Origin: Acholoe squamosa
Taxonomy: Eukaryota; Annelida; Polychaeta; Phyllodocida; Polynoidae
Direction of reading: 5' to 3'
DNA length: 64,000 bases
NCBI GenBank assembly: GCA_949317995.1
Contig: OX439050.1
Location: 18,058,061-18,122,060, forward strand
Position 1 is the stretch's first letter; each line of letters opens with the position of its first letter. The position numbers and the translations under genes are program-made. The notes under the pieces were generated by a model. It was not told where the DNA came from. It did not search any database and was given only the letters and a program-made list of their open reading frames with translations. Below, one piece after another: positions 31,290 through 41,522 of this stretch.

Positions 31290-31665
31290 GGATGCTCCCT
31301 TGTAGCTGTAACTTCCGGATTATACCCCAGCCCACACTGATAACAGCGACGAGTCTTCCTGGACTAGTCGCTGACGCCTAGGACGGTTTACTGGGTTGAA
31401 ATATGGGACGCAGTGAAAGGGCTGTGTTCATCCCCTCCAAAAAGTAGTTCCAGCATGTACCACCAATAATGTGGTATTTTTTGTTAAATCATGGGCAAAT
31501 CTTACTGCTATCCCATATTTAACCTTTACTTGACAGAAATATGTCACTATACATGTTGTAATAGACAAAAAATTCACAGGATAGGGACTTCATTTTTGGC
31601 CATGACAGTTGGGATTTCAAACAGTTGTTTACAAACCAGGTGGGCTGTCAAATTTTCCACAGGCT
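31290..31665 (-). repeat. older dispersed repeat, uninterrupted copy
   Basis: Reverse complement of the two halves at 8796-8954 and 13943-14095, without the LINE. It gives the empty-site view of that insertion. Confidence 0.75.
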
Positions 31666-31698
31666 AAATTATATTACAGAAGTTATGATAGATATTTG

Positions 31699-32160
31699 TC
31701 CCGGGGGGGGGCCACTCTCAAATTTATGGATATCACCTTGACTTTGATACCCCTTTTAGCGGGGCAGAATTTCTCAAAAGCACCCCCGTTTGGGCGGGTA
31801 TTCCTCCCAAAAATACCAAGAAATCCAACACCTTTTGCCAGTTTTGGGTGGACACCCTCTATTAACAAAATCGGTACCCCTTTAGGCATGTAACCCCTAA
31901 AAAAATTGGGGAAAAGAAGGAGGTAAACTGGGGAAAACGACCAAAATATTACCCCCATTTCGCTCAAAGTTTTGGAAATATTAGTTTGACTTTTTTGCCA
32001 AAAAAACCTACCCCTTTTTGCCCAAAATTCCCAAAACTGTACCCCTATTAAAGGATCCGGCAGGACCCGCCCCCAAACCCAAAAAAGTACCCCTTTCCCG
32101 CTAGTTTTTGTACGCACATGGTTACTATAGCTCATATAGGAAGTGGCCCCCCCCCCCCGG
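31699..32160. mobile_element. 462-bp TIR element with C/G-run ends
   Basis: Left end TCCCGGGGGGGGGCCACT; right end AGTGGCCCC followed by a C run and GGG. GATATTTG lies on both sides (31691-31698, 32161-32168), an 8-bp duplication that suggests hAT. The inside is a chain of TACCCC-type repeats and has no transposase; frames at 31609 and 31683 are by-products. Confidence 0.72.
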
Positions 32161-32369
32161 GATATTTGGTCAGAAATGGGTACAGATATATCATTTTATG
32201 AAAAGGGTGCATTCAGAAATGAGGGTCATTGATTGTTAGTAGAATTTGAAAATTTTGACAGCTCTCTGCACATGGCTCTGTTTACAAACAAAAAATGTAG
32301 TGCCAGGTGCAAGATGTAAGTGATGACTTCCCGCATTAGAAGTTGAGATTTGTAAGTGTGACCCCAGCC

Positions 32370-32584
32370 TTGGCATTTGGCCAAGTTGTATTTATGAAAA
32401 CCAACTGGAATTGCTCACTTTGTACTACTAATCAGTTTGCTGATAGCAACCAAGAAGCATATACCCGGTTACCGAGTCATGAATACAGAGCACTCTGACT
32501 AAATTGTCGACAGATAGGTCCAGGGCATCAGCTTACCCAGCTAACTGGGCCCTAGATATGTTCATTCAGAGGCCCAGCAATTGA
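32370..32584. repeat. 215-bp direct repeat, left flank of the CR1/L2-like LINE
   Basis: Near-identical to 41322-41522: three substitutions seen and one 14-bp length difference (near 32485). It ends exactly where the LINE poly(A) (poly-T on this strand) begins, so it reads as a very long target-site duplication. Confidence 0.85.
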
Positions 32585-32605
32585 TTTTTTTTTTTTTTTT
32601 TTTTT

Positions 32606-32970
32606 GGACTCGCTCATTGCATCAATGAACTGTTATGTTCATTTAAGTGAAGCTATAGAGCAGACCAAGTTTTATTAGATTTCTCAACAACAAAATAAGG
32701 AACAACAACTACAAAACACAAAACATGACAATAGTCAATTTGTACAAGATCAACAACATTGGAGAGTTCAGGAGCTGGTCGACTGATCATAGTAACATAC
32801 ACACATGCATTTTTGTTATAAGATAGTATAAGATTTAATGTACTGGTTTAGTAGCTAAGGTTTACATAACATTTGACATTCATGTTAGTGTATTAGGCAG
32901 TAACATAATGGTAATTAGGATTCAACACAATTATCTGGAAGCGGCGCGGTAACTACACCTGCTTCATATA
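32606..32970 (-). other. 3' untranslated region of the LINE
   Basis: Between the ORF2 stop and the poly(A) tail; AT-rich, no ORF. Confidence 0.6.
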
Positions 32971-33380
32971 CTAGTTGTAACTAATTTTCAATTTCTGCCT
33001 CAAATTATCTATCTTCAGTATTTCAGTTTTAAATTTGACTTTAGTGGTGGCTTTCTGGATGTTCTCAGGTAGGACATTCCAGAGTGCCACCCCTCTATAC
33101 CATGGAGATCTCTTGTAATGCCTGGAAATTTTTCTTGGTAATTCAAAAACAATTTTTTTTTGTGACCGTGTATTATGTGCATGTGGCCTTTGCTCTATAT
33201 CTTTAGATTTTTTGTACATCAGACACAATAGAAGCATATCAAACCTTTTTTCCAATAAAGTTATATCACACAGCATATGTAATTCTTTAACATTGTATTT
33301 TCTAATGTTGCATTTTAGACATATCCTTAAGGCTCTATTTTGTAAGCGTTGTAAAGCTTTCAAACCTTCCTCATTACAGC
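32971..33380 (-). pseudogene. LINE ORF2 C-terminal domain, cut off from RT by a MITE
   Basis: Encodes CNEEGLKALQRLQNRALRIC, then LLEKRFDMLLLCLMYKK and SPWYRGVALWNVLPENIQKA, the usual C-terminus of CR1/L2-like ORF2. The frame continues upstream only into the TIR of the MITE. It joins the RT frame exactly when the MITE and one TA are left out. Confidence 0.88.
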
Positions 33381-33480
33381 TACCGTAATCTCCCGCGTAT
33401 AAGACGCAGCCCGCATAAAAGGCGCACCTAGAGTTTTGGAAAATTCTCAAAAAAATGAAAAATTCATAACTTTGGTTCTA

Positions 33481-34329
33481 CCGTAATCTCCCGCGTAGAA
33501 GGCGCGTCTTCTACGCCAAACAAAATGCTGCTGGGTCTTATACGCGGGAGGGTAATTGCCTTGAGTTGGGGGTGCGCCTTATACGCGGGTTTTTCCAACA
33601 TCTCATTTGGGAAAATGCGCCGATGACAGCTTGAACTCATAGCACCAGCACCGCGGCAGACCGGGAGGTGTCAACGCGCTTGGCGGGTTTGACGCCGACC
33701 GTGTGCCGATGACAGCATAGACTCAACAGGTTGACAATGCGGTGTGGCTTGCCGGGGTGTAGGGAACACGTGGGCCGATGACAGCATCGACTCATAGCGC
33801 TAGCGCCGCGGCAGACCGGGAGGTGTCGACGCGCTCGCCGGGGATAAGGCCCACCATACGCCGATGACAGCTTGAACTCATATAGCCAGCAGCGCGGCAG
33901 ACCGGGAGGTGTCGACGGGCGCTCGGCGGGTTTGACGCCGACCGTGTGCCGCTGACAGCTTGAACTCATATAGCCAGCACCGCGGCAGACCGGGAGCTGT
34001 AGATTTGCTTGGCGGGTTTGACACCGACCGTCACACCGTGTGCCGATGACAGCTTGAACTCATAGCGGCAGCCCGGTCGCTGCAGATTTGCTCGCCGTTT
34101 TTTTACGCCGACCGTGTGCCGATGACAGCTTGAACTCATATAGGGGGGTGGGGAGGGGGGCGCCTTCTACGCGAAACAGCCCCCCTGTGAGTTGGGGGGG
34201 CGCCTTATACGCGGGTTTTTCCGGAAATCGATCCAGAAGAGGTACGTGCGCCTTCTACGTGAAAAGGCCTTCTCTGAGTTGGGGGGGCGCCTTCTACGCG
34301 AGCTGCGCCTTCTACGGGGGAGATTACGG
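33481..34329. mobile_element. inner TACCGTAA-family MITE carrying a minisatellite
   Basis: Ends CCGTAATCTCCCGCGTAGAA and GGGGGAGATTACGG, flanked by TA (33479-33480, 34330-34331). Sub-terminal GGCGCCTTCTACGCG and GCGCCTTATACGCGGG motifs recur. No transposase. Confidence 0.85.
33619..34140. repeat. minisatellite inside the inner MITE, about 86-bp unit, seven copies
   Basis: GCCGATGACAGC begins copies at 33619, 33705, 33774, 33860, 33948 (GCCGCTGACAGC), 34042 and 34128, with spacing 69-94. The unit also holds CGGCAGACCGGGAG and GGTTTGACGCCGACCGTG. GC-rich against an AT-rich background. Confidence 0.85.
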
Positions 34330-34514
34330 TACTGAATGAATTTTCAAAATTCAAAAATCTATGGGTAGCTTGGGCCACCTTGGGCCCCATTTTGTCCTAT
34401 TTTGACCAAGGGGGCATGTAAGATATCAAAAGAAAGGTCTTGGTGTCACCCTTCTGGATCAAATGAAAACTAAAACCCCCGTATAAGACGCGCCTTATAC
34501 GCGGGAGATTACGG

Positions 34515-35958
34515 TAGTTGAAATGAAGGAACAATATTCTATAATTGGTCTTATTGTACTACAATATATCTTTACACTCTGATCTTGAGTCAGAAATTTT
34601 CTTAATTTGGCAAAACGAAATAATTTATTACATACATTTCTTTTAACTATTTTAATTTGCTTGTCAAAGCTCAGTTTGCTATCAATGTGGACTTCCAAAT
34701 AAGGGAAGAAGGTCACTGTTTGAACAGTACTCTCATTGAATTCTATTTTTGGATCAGAACAGTACTTTAATTTAAATGCACTACATAACCACATAAATTT
34801 GGTCTTATTTGGATTTACTGTTAGTCTGTTTTCTAGAACCCATGCTTTGAAACGCTGAACATCATTATACATCATATTCTTAATGGTCTCCGAGTCCTTT
34901 GCAGCACAATAGATTACTATATCATCAGCATACAATTTTATCTTACAGGATTGCAACACATTAACATCATCTATATATAAAACAAACAACAGGGGGCCCA
35001 GAACTGAGCCTTGTGGTACACCATACTTTATACATTTCTTTTTAGATATTTTATTACCATAACTCGTTCTCTGTTGCCTGTTTTCTAAATAACTTTTGAA
35101 CCACATAAAATTTGTCCTACTTAGCCCAAGCTTACTAAGTTTGATCAGCAATTTTGAGTGAATTACACTATCAAAGGCTTTAGTGAAATCAATGAAAAGG
35201 GCCCCTGTTATGTACCCATTATTTCTATTCTCAAACAATTCATTTACAAGATCAAAGGTAGCATCACCTGTTCCAGTACCTTTTTTATAACCATATTGAT
35301 TGTCACAAAAGGTGTTATTTCTTTTCATACTTTCACTTAAATGATAATACATAATTTTTTCAATAATCTTTGATGGCATTGGTAGGAGGGAAATAGGCCT
35401 CCAGTTTTTGACCTGTGATAAATCTCCATCCTTAGGTAATGGTTTTACTAGGGCAGAGGCCCAGTCTCTTGGAAAAATACCTTTATCTAAACTAGTCTGA
35501 ATCAGGTGGGTAGATTGATGTATTAGGCATAGCAATGCACATTGTAATATATCACCCCTTATGCCTTCAATCCCAGATGATTTATTTTTGTCTATTTCTT
35601 TTAGGGCATAATGAACATCCCATTTATTCACCTTAATGTTTGTTTCAGTGAAGTTTCCATTTATGAGTACATTTTGATCATTATCAGGTTTACATTGATC
35701 ATCACCAACCGCTGCAATATGTAGCTCTCTTCCAATATTACAAAAGTACTCATTCACATACTCACATGCTACATCAGAAGCAATGTCAATCCCTGTCTCA
35801 TGGTGTTTCATATCGGGGTATATAATGGATTTATTATTCTTAAACATGTCATTAATATGCTTCCAGAACCTCTTAGGATTTCCATTACATTCATGTAACT
35901 CTTGCATTACTCCTCCAATTTGATTTGCTTTAATCTTTTTTCTTATTAAACGAGGCAA
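34515..35958 (-). pseudogene. LINE ORF2 reverse transcriptase, C-terminus displaced by MITE
   Basis: RT blocks: KNKSSGIEGIRGDIL, LVKPLPKDGD...NWRPISLLP, ALFIDFTKAFDSVIH, YGVPQGSVLGPLLFVLYIDD, and active site LYADDIVIY. No stop or frameshift within the block. The frame stops only on entering the MITE. Upstream it continues in weakly readable form (LRASRQEVRKVVSKAL) to about 36055. It belongs with the endonuclease at 37230-38303. Confidence 0.92.
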
Positions 35959-36059
35959 GGGCTTTTGACACCACCTTTCTGACCTCTTGTCTACTAGCCC
36001 TTAGCCGAGTTTCTTATGATTACCAAGTTTCAATTGCTATTTTGGCCTCTAGCAGATTA

Positions 36060-37229
36060 CATGCACCACCAAAAAACTAATCCATTACACAGCATATGCC
36101 CTATCACACCCTTCAAAGACCCCATGAGTCATATTTCTATTTACATGAAAATCTTTGGATAAATGATGAAAAAAACATTTCATGGGGTATGCTTTTCTTA
36201 TATTTAGATTCCAAGAATTTGCATAGACCATCAAAACCTGTCATTTAGCCCTATTTCTGTTACAACTGAACCCCCAAAAATTAGTCATTTAGTGAGACAA
36301 AAAGTAAGACAAAGCTATCCATGTAATAGAATTTACATTTAAGGTGTACTTTGATGGCTGTGACATGGTAATTACTGTTGGGTTTTTTTCCTATGGAGAA
36401 ATGCATGGGATTTAGGGCTCTTTTTACCCTAAATAAAAGGGTAATCAAACTGTCTTTAACCCGACTTATAGACAGATTTCAGATTTTTTAGAAGAGGAGG
36501 GCATAGAGTAGGTATGGGGGCAGTGCGTGCCATGGTTATCTGGGCAAATATCTTTTGATATAGTTGATTTTGAAGGCCTTCCAATTTGGTTTATTGATAG
36601 GTTTAATTCCAAGATTCTCTCATAGACAAAACATTAGTCTTGCATTGGAGTTGAATCTAGGTGAGTACATAGAGGAGCCTAGTAGGTTTCTCTATGGTAA
36701 GTATCAGCAGTGAGATAGCTGGGCCCTTTAAGAAGATTGGCTTCCAATCATTTCCCATGGGAAAGGAAGGAAATGTAACAAGTAATAACAAGGTCACATC
36801 ACCTTGGCTACACTGTCTGTGATGTTAATTGTAGGATCAACAATGACTGTCTATGGATGGATGGATGGGACTATGGGACGGGGGTCGGGACGGGGGTCGG
36901 GACGGGGGGTCGGGTCGGGACGGGGGTCGGGACGGGGGGTACTCAGGCATGCCTCAATACTCAGAGCTGTGCTGGTAGTTGTGTTGGGAGGGGGAGGAAG
37001 ACAATCAAGCAGCTAAATGTGTCCTTAATGACATAGTGGGAAAGTCATGGGCAAGTCATCAAGCCTAGGCTCTGTACCCTTGCCTCGTTTCCTTTCTGTC
37101 TCTCCAAGACATACTCTCGACTCAACTGTTTTAAAATAAACGCTCTCTTGTTTTCCTTCTGCAGTCTTTGATAGCCTGTTTCTCCGTTGTACCCTTGTTA
37201 ACACTATATAATCTTAACCATCCTTCCCT
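36060..37229. other. DNA separating the LINE endonuclease from RT, unidentified
   Basis: About 1.17 kb with no long ORF. It includes a G-rich minisatellite (GGGACGGGGGTC units, about 36868-36940). The right part (about 37120-37210) has AATAAA and could be a solo-LTR or TE end; no TSD was found. It interrupts the ORF2 frame after WIDDEVMDLV. Confidence 0.5.
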
Positions 37230-38303
37230 TTAAAATACTAAATCCATTACTTCATCATCAATCCAAGATTTATGAGTTTTCTTGATTTGACGTTCAACAT
37301 AAGGATGATATTTGTTCAGATATTGGTTTATAGGAGTTACAAGCATTTCCCATAATAAATCTGGATTATCTTTAATATCAAAATATGTTTTCCAATCACA
37401 GGCATTTAAAAAATCTTTGAAATTATCTTCTGAAAAATTTCTATAATCCCTTCCCTTATACACCGATTTTTCATATGTAAAATTGTTATGCCCTCTGCAA
37501 ACATAAACAGGCACATGATCTGAAATCAAAGCCGAAATAGTACCTGAATCTATAACATTAAGGCTATTGGTAATTACATTATAAATACAGGTTCCACTGA
37601 AGGGTCGGGTTATTTCATTTATCAGAATTTTCCAACCAATATCTTTACACAAGGATCTGAAGCTTTCACAACCCACATCAGTATCATCATACATATTTAA
37701 GTTTATGTCACCTAAGATCCATGTCTCATGTCTACCTCTATTACTGTTAAATTCAAAACCTGCAATTTTCCTTAAAAACGCAATAAAATTAGGGACATTT
37801 GTATTAGGAATTCTATATATAGAGATAAGAAATATATCTTTCTCACCAGGCACACATAACATACACGCTATACTTTCATAATCAATTGTTTGAACAGTGA
37901 ATTCAGGTATGATCTTAATGTATTGACCTAAACCAGATTTCACACTGAGACCCACACCTCCACAATTTTTACCTATTCTGTCTTGTCTATATAATAACCT
38001 ATCATCTTTATTTATCAAACCCTCAGGAGACCCTGGTTTTAGCCAGGTCTCACATAAGCAGATAATGTCACTCCTATCTAATATCTTATATACCTCACTA
38101 TACTTGTCTTCAAAGCTCCTACAATTAATAGAAGAGAAAACCAGCCCCCTCTTCTCTCCGAATTTGCTAATCAAACAGACCAAGAGTTGAATACAGTAAT
38201 AGAAAAAGAAAAATGTACACAAATGATATTTAATAACAAGACGAATAAACAATGAATTCAAATCAATATGTACATAAATAATACAGTGTATTCCTTTCCA
38301 CAA
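37230..38303 (-). pseudogene. LINE ORF2 endonuclease
   Basis: Endonuclease-exonuclease-phosphatase domain: SSINCRSFEDKYSEVYKIL, LCETWLKPG (catalytic Glu), GGVGLSVKSG, ILGDINLNMYDD and ISDHVPVYVC (Asp-His). The frame ends when the unidentified insert begins, so this copy cannot make a complete ORF2 protein. The N-terminal residues of the open frame (MWKGIHCIIYV...) are hydrophobic and unlike the family, so the real start is uncertain. Confidence 0.9.
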
Positions 38304-38948
38304 AATTAACCTCGTGGAAGAGGAGACTGGTCTGTGAGCCTACCTAATTTCAGCTATACACAGCACAGAGGAAAACCCACCCACCCTTATTATAGTTATA
38401 GGACTTTGTTTTATTATGATTGGGTATCGCAAGGGTTGATGGGATTTTTGGATAGATATAGAAGACAAATATATTTTGTTTGATAAAAGTTAAGAAAAGA
38501 AAGAATGAGGTTAAGAATGTTTCATACAGAGTATCAAGATATCATAGTACAAGATAAGTGTATTGATAATAATAAAAAGAAAACGCTGTTAGTACAATCC
38601 TGGAATCTCCAATCAATAGAATACCAACTCTGTACCACATTTGTAGTTCCATGGCTCTGTTCTATGTGACTCACTTCCTAGCTGCACAAAACTATTATAC
38701 CTATGCACTATACATGTGTGCTACTATGATCAATTACTTTCTTAAGGGTATACACTCCCCTCTGAAGATATAACAAGAAAAGAAAAAGAAAAAATGGAAA
38801 AATGGCTCTGACTCAGTATATGCACTTAATAAGGGTATCATTTCTCAAAATTAAAGATATCATTGCGTCCATTTCACGGGCAGCGCAATGCTGTACCTAT
38901 GGCGACAGCTCAATTTTTGATGCCATAAGATTAACGTTGCAACACTAC
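38304..38948 (-). other. spacer between LINE ORF1 and endonuclease
   Basis: 645 bp without an ORF, longer than usual for ORF1-ORF2 spacing in such LINEs. It may be part of the element or another insertion. Confidence 0.45.
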
Positions 38949-41129
38949 TTATAATACAATCAGTGGTCTGCTTCTCTCATAATCTCTAATGCTATCCCTG
39001 ATGCGCATAGTAATTTTTCCATGCAGATTTTGCCCTTTAATTCTTCCCTGGTCATAACAGTCTGAGTGATATACAAACCCTCCACCCCAGATCAAGTCTC
39101 TACAACCTTCCACCAGGGCAATAGACCCTGTTTCCAGTAGGCTCCTTCTAGGCCCTTCACACTGATTGAATTTAGCACTGATCAGGGTGCTCATGTAGGT
39201 TTCGGATACACTATGCCAATAGTGACCAGGTGGTGCTTTATAGAACTTGCATTTGCTTTTAATTTTTCTAGCACTTGTGGTTTTCATGATGTCATCAGCT
39301 AGCCTATGATAGCCCAATTCTTTGAGTTTACAAAAGAAATAACCCTGTTCGACACTGTTGAACTTCATTGTCTGACCTAAGACATGTGCCTCAAAAGAAC
39401 ATGGATACCAGTTACTTAGGAAGCTGTTCTTTCCTCTGTAAACTAATCCAGCCCTTGTTTTCCTTTGATGAGTTTCTGTGCTATTATCTTCATCATCTTC
39501 ATCCTCATCATCAGTGCTTATGGAACCAGGCGATTTCATTTCAGCCTCAGTGGCAGCACTAGTACCTGGTTTAGGGTCAGATTTTGCTGGTGTTGATTTG
39601 ACATTTTCATGCCCCTCTTTCACAGAATTGTCAGATTTATCTGTGCTATTATTGAGGATAGGCGTACTGTTCATATTTGAGATGTCAGATAAGGTCAGTG
39701 AGTCATTGACCTCATGTAGCCTTGAGTTTTGGAAGTAGCTTCTGTCAATAATTACTCCAGATTCAATCAGCTTTGGTCTAAAACCCATTTTTACTTCAAG
39801 CCCACATACTCTTTTATGATCACGCACTTCTTTGGGCTCATTATGCTGTATCCACACTTGGTCTTCCTTTACTGGTGTTTTCAACTTCCACTTGTTATCT
39901 AACACAACCCTTTTGATCTTTATGTTAGAAAAACTCACTTTAATTGGCGATCTCCAGCCATTTCCAGTACCTTTAATGTCTAAGATATCGTTCCAAGGGT
40001 CATAACTAACACCCATAGCGACACATAGTCCATCAAAGGTAGCATACAAGTTTTCACCAAATTGGTAGTGTATACCTTTAATAATGATGTTCCTTTCTAG
40101 AATAGGCTGTGTATGCTTTACACCACTAAGCTGTTTGACTACACCTGCACACATACTTAACACATTCCTGGTCTCCTCTTTAGTATTCAGGCCTGAAGTA
40201 GATTGACCCACTTCTGGCACACTTAATTGTTTTGCAATCATACCATCAATGATTACCTGCTGTGACTGCACTTTCTCTCTTAGTGAATCAACTTTATCTA
40301 GCCTTTCAGTAATGTAGTTGTCATCTCTTTGCACACTCTTCTGTAATCTCTTTGATACTGCACACTCTACTAGTTTATCAATGTCTAATTCATCAATTAA
40401 CTGATCCTTTAACTGATCAATGTTTATAGGCTCCTGGTTATTCAGCCTTTGATTGACGTTTTCAATTTCATCTTTAAGGCCTTTTTGTGTTTCAAAATAC
40501 TTTTGCATGTCTTTTTTCACCTCCTCCTTATAACCAGTTAATTGCCCACTCACATTTGTAGCATATTCATATCTACTCTTACACTCAGCCTTTATTGATT
40601 TCACCTCTCCCTGTAGGGTGTTAATCTGCTGTTCATGTATGTTTAAACGGTTTGTATTGCTTGCTAATAGTGCTTTGTGTTGCCTCAAGTTAGTACTCAA
40701 GTCATTGATACTATTGGTTAGATTGCTGTTCATTTCAGCAATCATTTTAGCTAGAGCACTTATGGTATTTACATTCTCTAGGCTGCTAGAGCCAACTGAG
40801 CTTTTCTCACCTCTGGTAGTTGGTGGGGGAGGTAGTTGTTCAACAACAGTAGACCTTTTTACTCCCTGGTTACCCATTAACACACCTCCATTCAGGAAAT
40901 AGTCCCATTGGACCGATGTATGAGTATCATCCAAGCTGATTTTTTTAGATAATTGTCCTTGTGTTGGACTCCCCTTACCAGAAGAATCTCTAGAGTACTT
41001 CCTCTTCCTAGCATTAGGTGTCCCTTCCATATGATGGCATCTAGTTGGTGTATCAGTTAGGTAATCCATGTTGACTTCACAAGCAGTTGGCACTACTTTC
41101 ATGTTACAGAAAACCAAGAAACTCAGCAA
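38949..41129 (-). CDS. LINE ORF1 protein with coiled coil, RNA-binding-like region and C-terminal NADAR domain
   Basis: One uninterrupted frame of 726 aa. Residues about 1-100 are Ser/Lys-rich. About 110-300 is a long coiled coil (LTNSINDLSTNLRQHKALLA and on). About 340-460 reads as an ORF1-type RNA-binding fold (ERNIIIKGIHYQFGENLYAT; IKVSFSNIKIKRVVLDNKWK). An acidic linker follows (DDEDEDDEDN). Residues about 568-715 (nucleotides 38952-39440) follow the YbiA/NADAR pattern in order: SFLSNWYPC, VEQGYFFCK (Glu at about 594), SARKIKSKC, YWHSVSETYMSTLISAKFNQ, LLETGSIALVE, LIWGGGF. NADAR proteins act on ADP-ribose or NAD-related N-glycosidic bonds; a role in a LINE is not known to me. The coiled-coil part is like other LINE ORF1 proteins. 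Confidence 0.82.
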   Translation of the reverse strand: MLSFLVFCNMKVVPTACEVNMDYLTDTPTRCHHMEGTPNARKRKYSRDSSGKGSPTQGQLSKKISLDDTHTSVQWDYFLNGGVLMGNQGVKRSTVVEQLPPPPTTRGEKSSVGSSSLENVNTISALAKMIAEMNSNLTNSINDLSTNLRQHKALLASNTNRLNIHEQQINTLQGEVKSIKAECKSRYEYATNVSGQLTGYKEEVKKDMQKYFETQKGLKDEIENVNQRLNNQEPINIDQLKDQLIDELDIDKLVECAVSKRLQKSVQRDDNYITERLDKVDSLREKVQSQQVIIDGMIAKQLSVPEVGQSTSGLNTKEETRNVLSMCAGVVKQLSGVKHTQPILERNIIIKGIHYQFGENLYATFDGLCVAMGVSYDPWNDILDIKGTGNGWRSPIKVSFSNIKIKRVVLDNKWKLKTPVKEDQVWIQHNEPKEVRDHKRVCGLEVKMGFRPKLIESGVIIDRSYFQNSRLHEVNDSLTLSDISNMNSTPILNNSTDKSDNSVKEGHENVKSTPAKSDPKPGTSAATEAEMKSPGSISTDDEDEDDEDNSTETHQRKTRAGLVYRGKNSFLSNWYPCSFEAHVLGQTMKFNSVEQGYFFCKLKELGYHRLADDIMKTTSARKIKSKCKFYKAPPGHYWHSVSETYMSTLISAKFNQCEGPRRSLLETGSIALVEGCRDLIWGGGFVYHSDCYDQGRIKGQNLHGKITMRIRDSIRDYERSRPLIVL

Positions 41130-41321
41130 AAACTATAGAATTATGACCAACCCGTAGTATAATCAATAAATCCACATGTACCAGCGGGTTCACAGATAGT
41201 TCATATCACTCTGTGACTGTTCCTATAGTAATCCTTGCCTTCAATCAGTCCAAAAATACCAAGAACCCAGCGAGCGAAATCCAGCGCGACTACTCACTCA
41301 TGGTCCCTCTCTAGATGGCAT

Positions 41322-41522
41322 TTGGCATTTGGCCAAGTTGTATTTATGAAAACCAACTGGGATTGCTCACTTTGTACTACTAATCAGTCTGCTGATAGCA
41401 ACCAAGAAGCATATACCCGGTTACCGAGCACTCTGACTATATTGTCGACAGATAGGTCCAGGGCATCAGCTTACCCAGCTAACTGGGCCCTAGATATGTT
41501 CATTCAGAGGCCCAGCAATTGA
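41322..41522. repeat. 201-bp direct repeat, right flank of the LINE
   Basis: Second copy of 32370-32584. Begins TTGGCATTTGGCCAAGTTG at the LINE 5' edge and ends GGCCCAGCAATTGA. Confidence 0.85.

Larger units (their letters stand above)
33383..34514. mobile_element. composite insertion: one TACCGTAA MITE inside another
   Basis: Outer element: 33383-33480 plus 34332-34514 (281 bp together), with ends CCGTAATCTCCCGCGTATAA and the complement, flanked by TA (33381-33382, 34515-34516). It aligns by eye in reverse with the intact copy 43222-43511. The inner element occupies 33481-34329 (849 bp). Confidence 0.88.
32585..41321 (-). mobile_element. CR1/L2-like LINE with NADAR-bearing ORF1, nearly complete
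   Basis: Minus-strand non-LTR element. The 5' end is at 41321 and the 3' end at the 21-base poly-T run 32585-32605. Order: ORF1 (38949-41129), endonuclease (37230-38303), RT (34515-about 36055) and C-terminal domain (32971-33380). RT is split by nested MITEs (33383-34514), and the endonuclease-RT junction by unknown DNA (about 36060-37229). Without inserts it would be about 6.4 kb. Direct repeats of 201-215 bp flank it. It lacks an RNase H domain, as expected for CR1/L2-type LINEs. Confidence 0.85.

Noticed and set aside
31683..32135. 150-codon reverse frame
   Set aside because: Falls inside the 31699-32160 TIR element and is made of its repeats.
32971..33450. N-terminus MRIFQNSRCAFYAGCVLYAG of the 159-codon reverse frame as a real start
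   Set aside because: Those residues are translated from the MITE terminus, not from LINE sequence.
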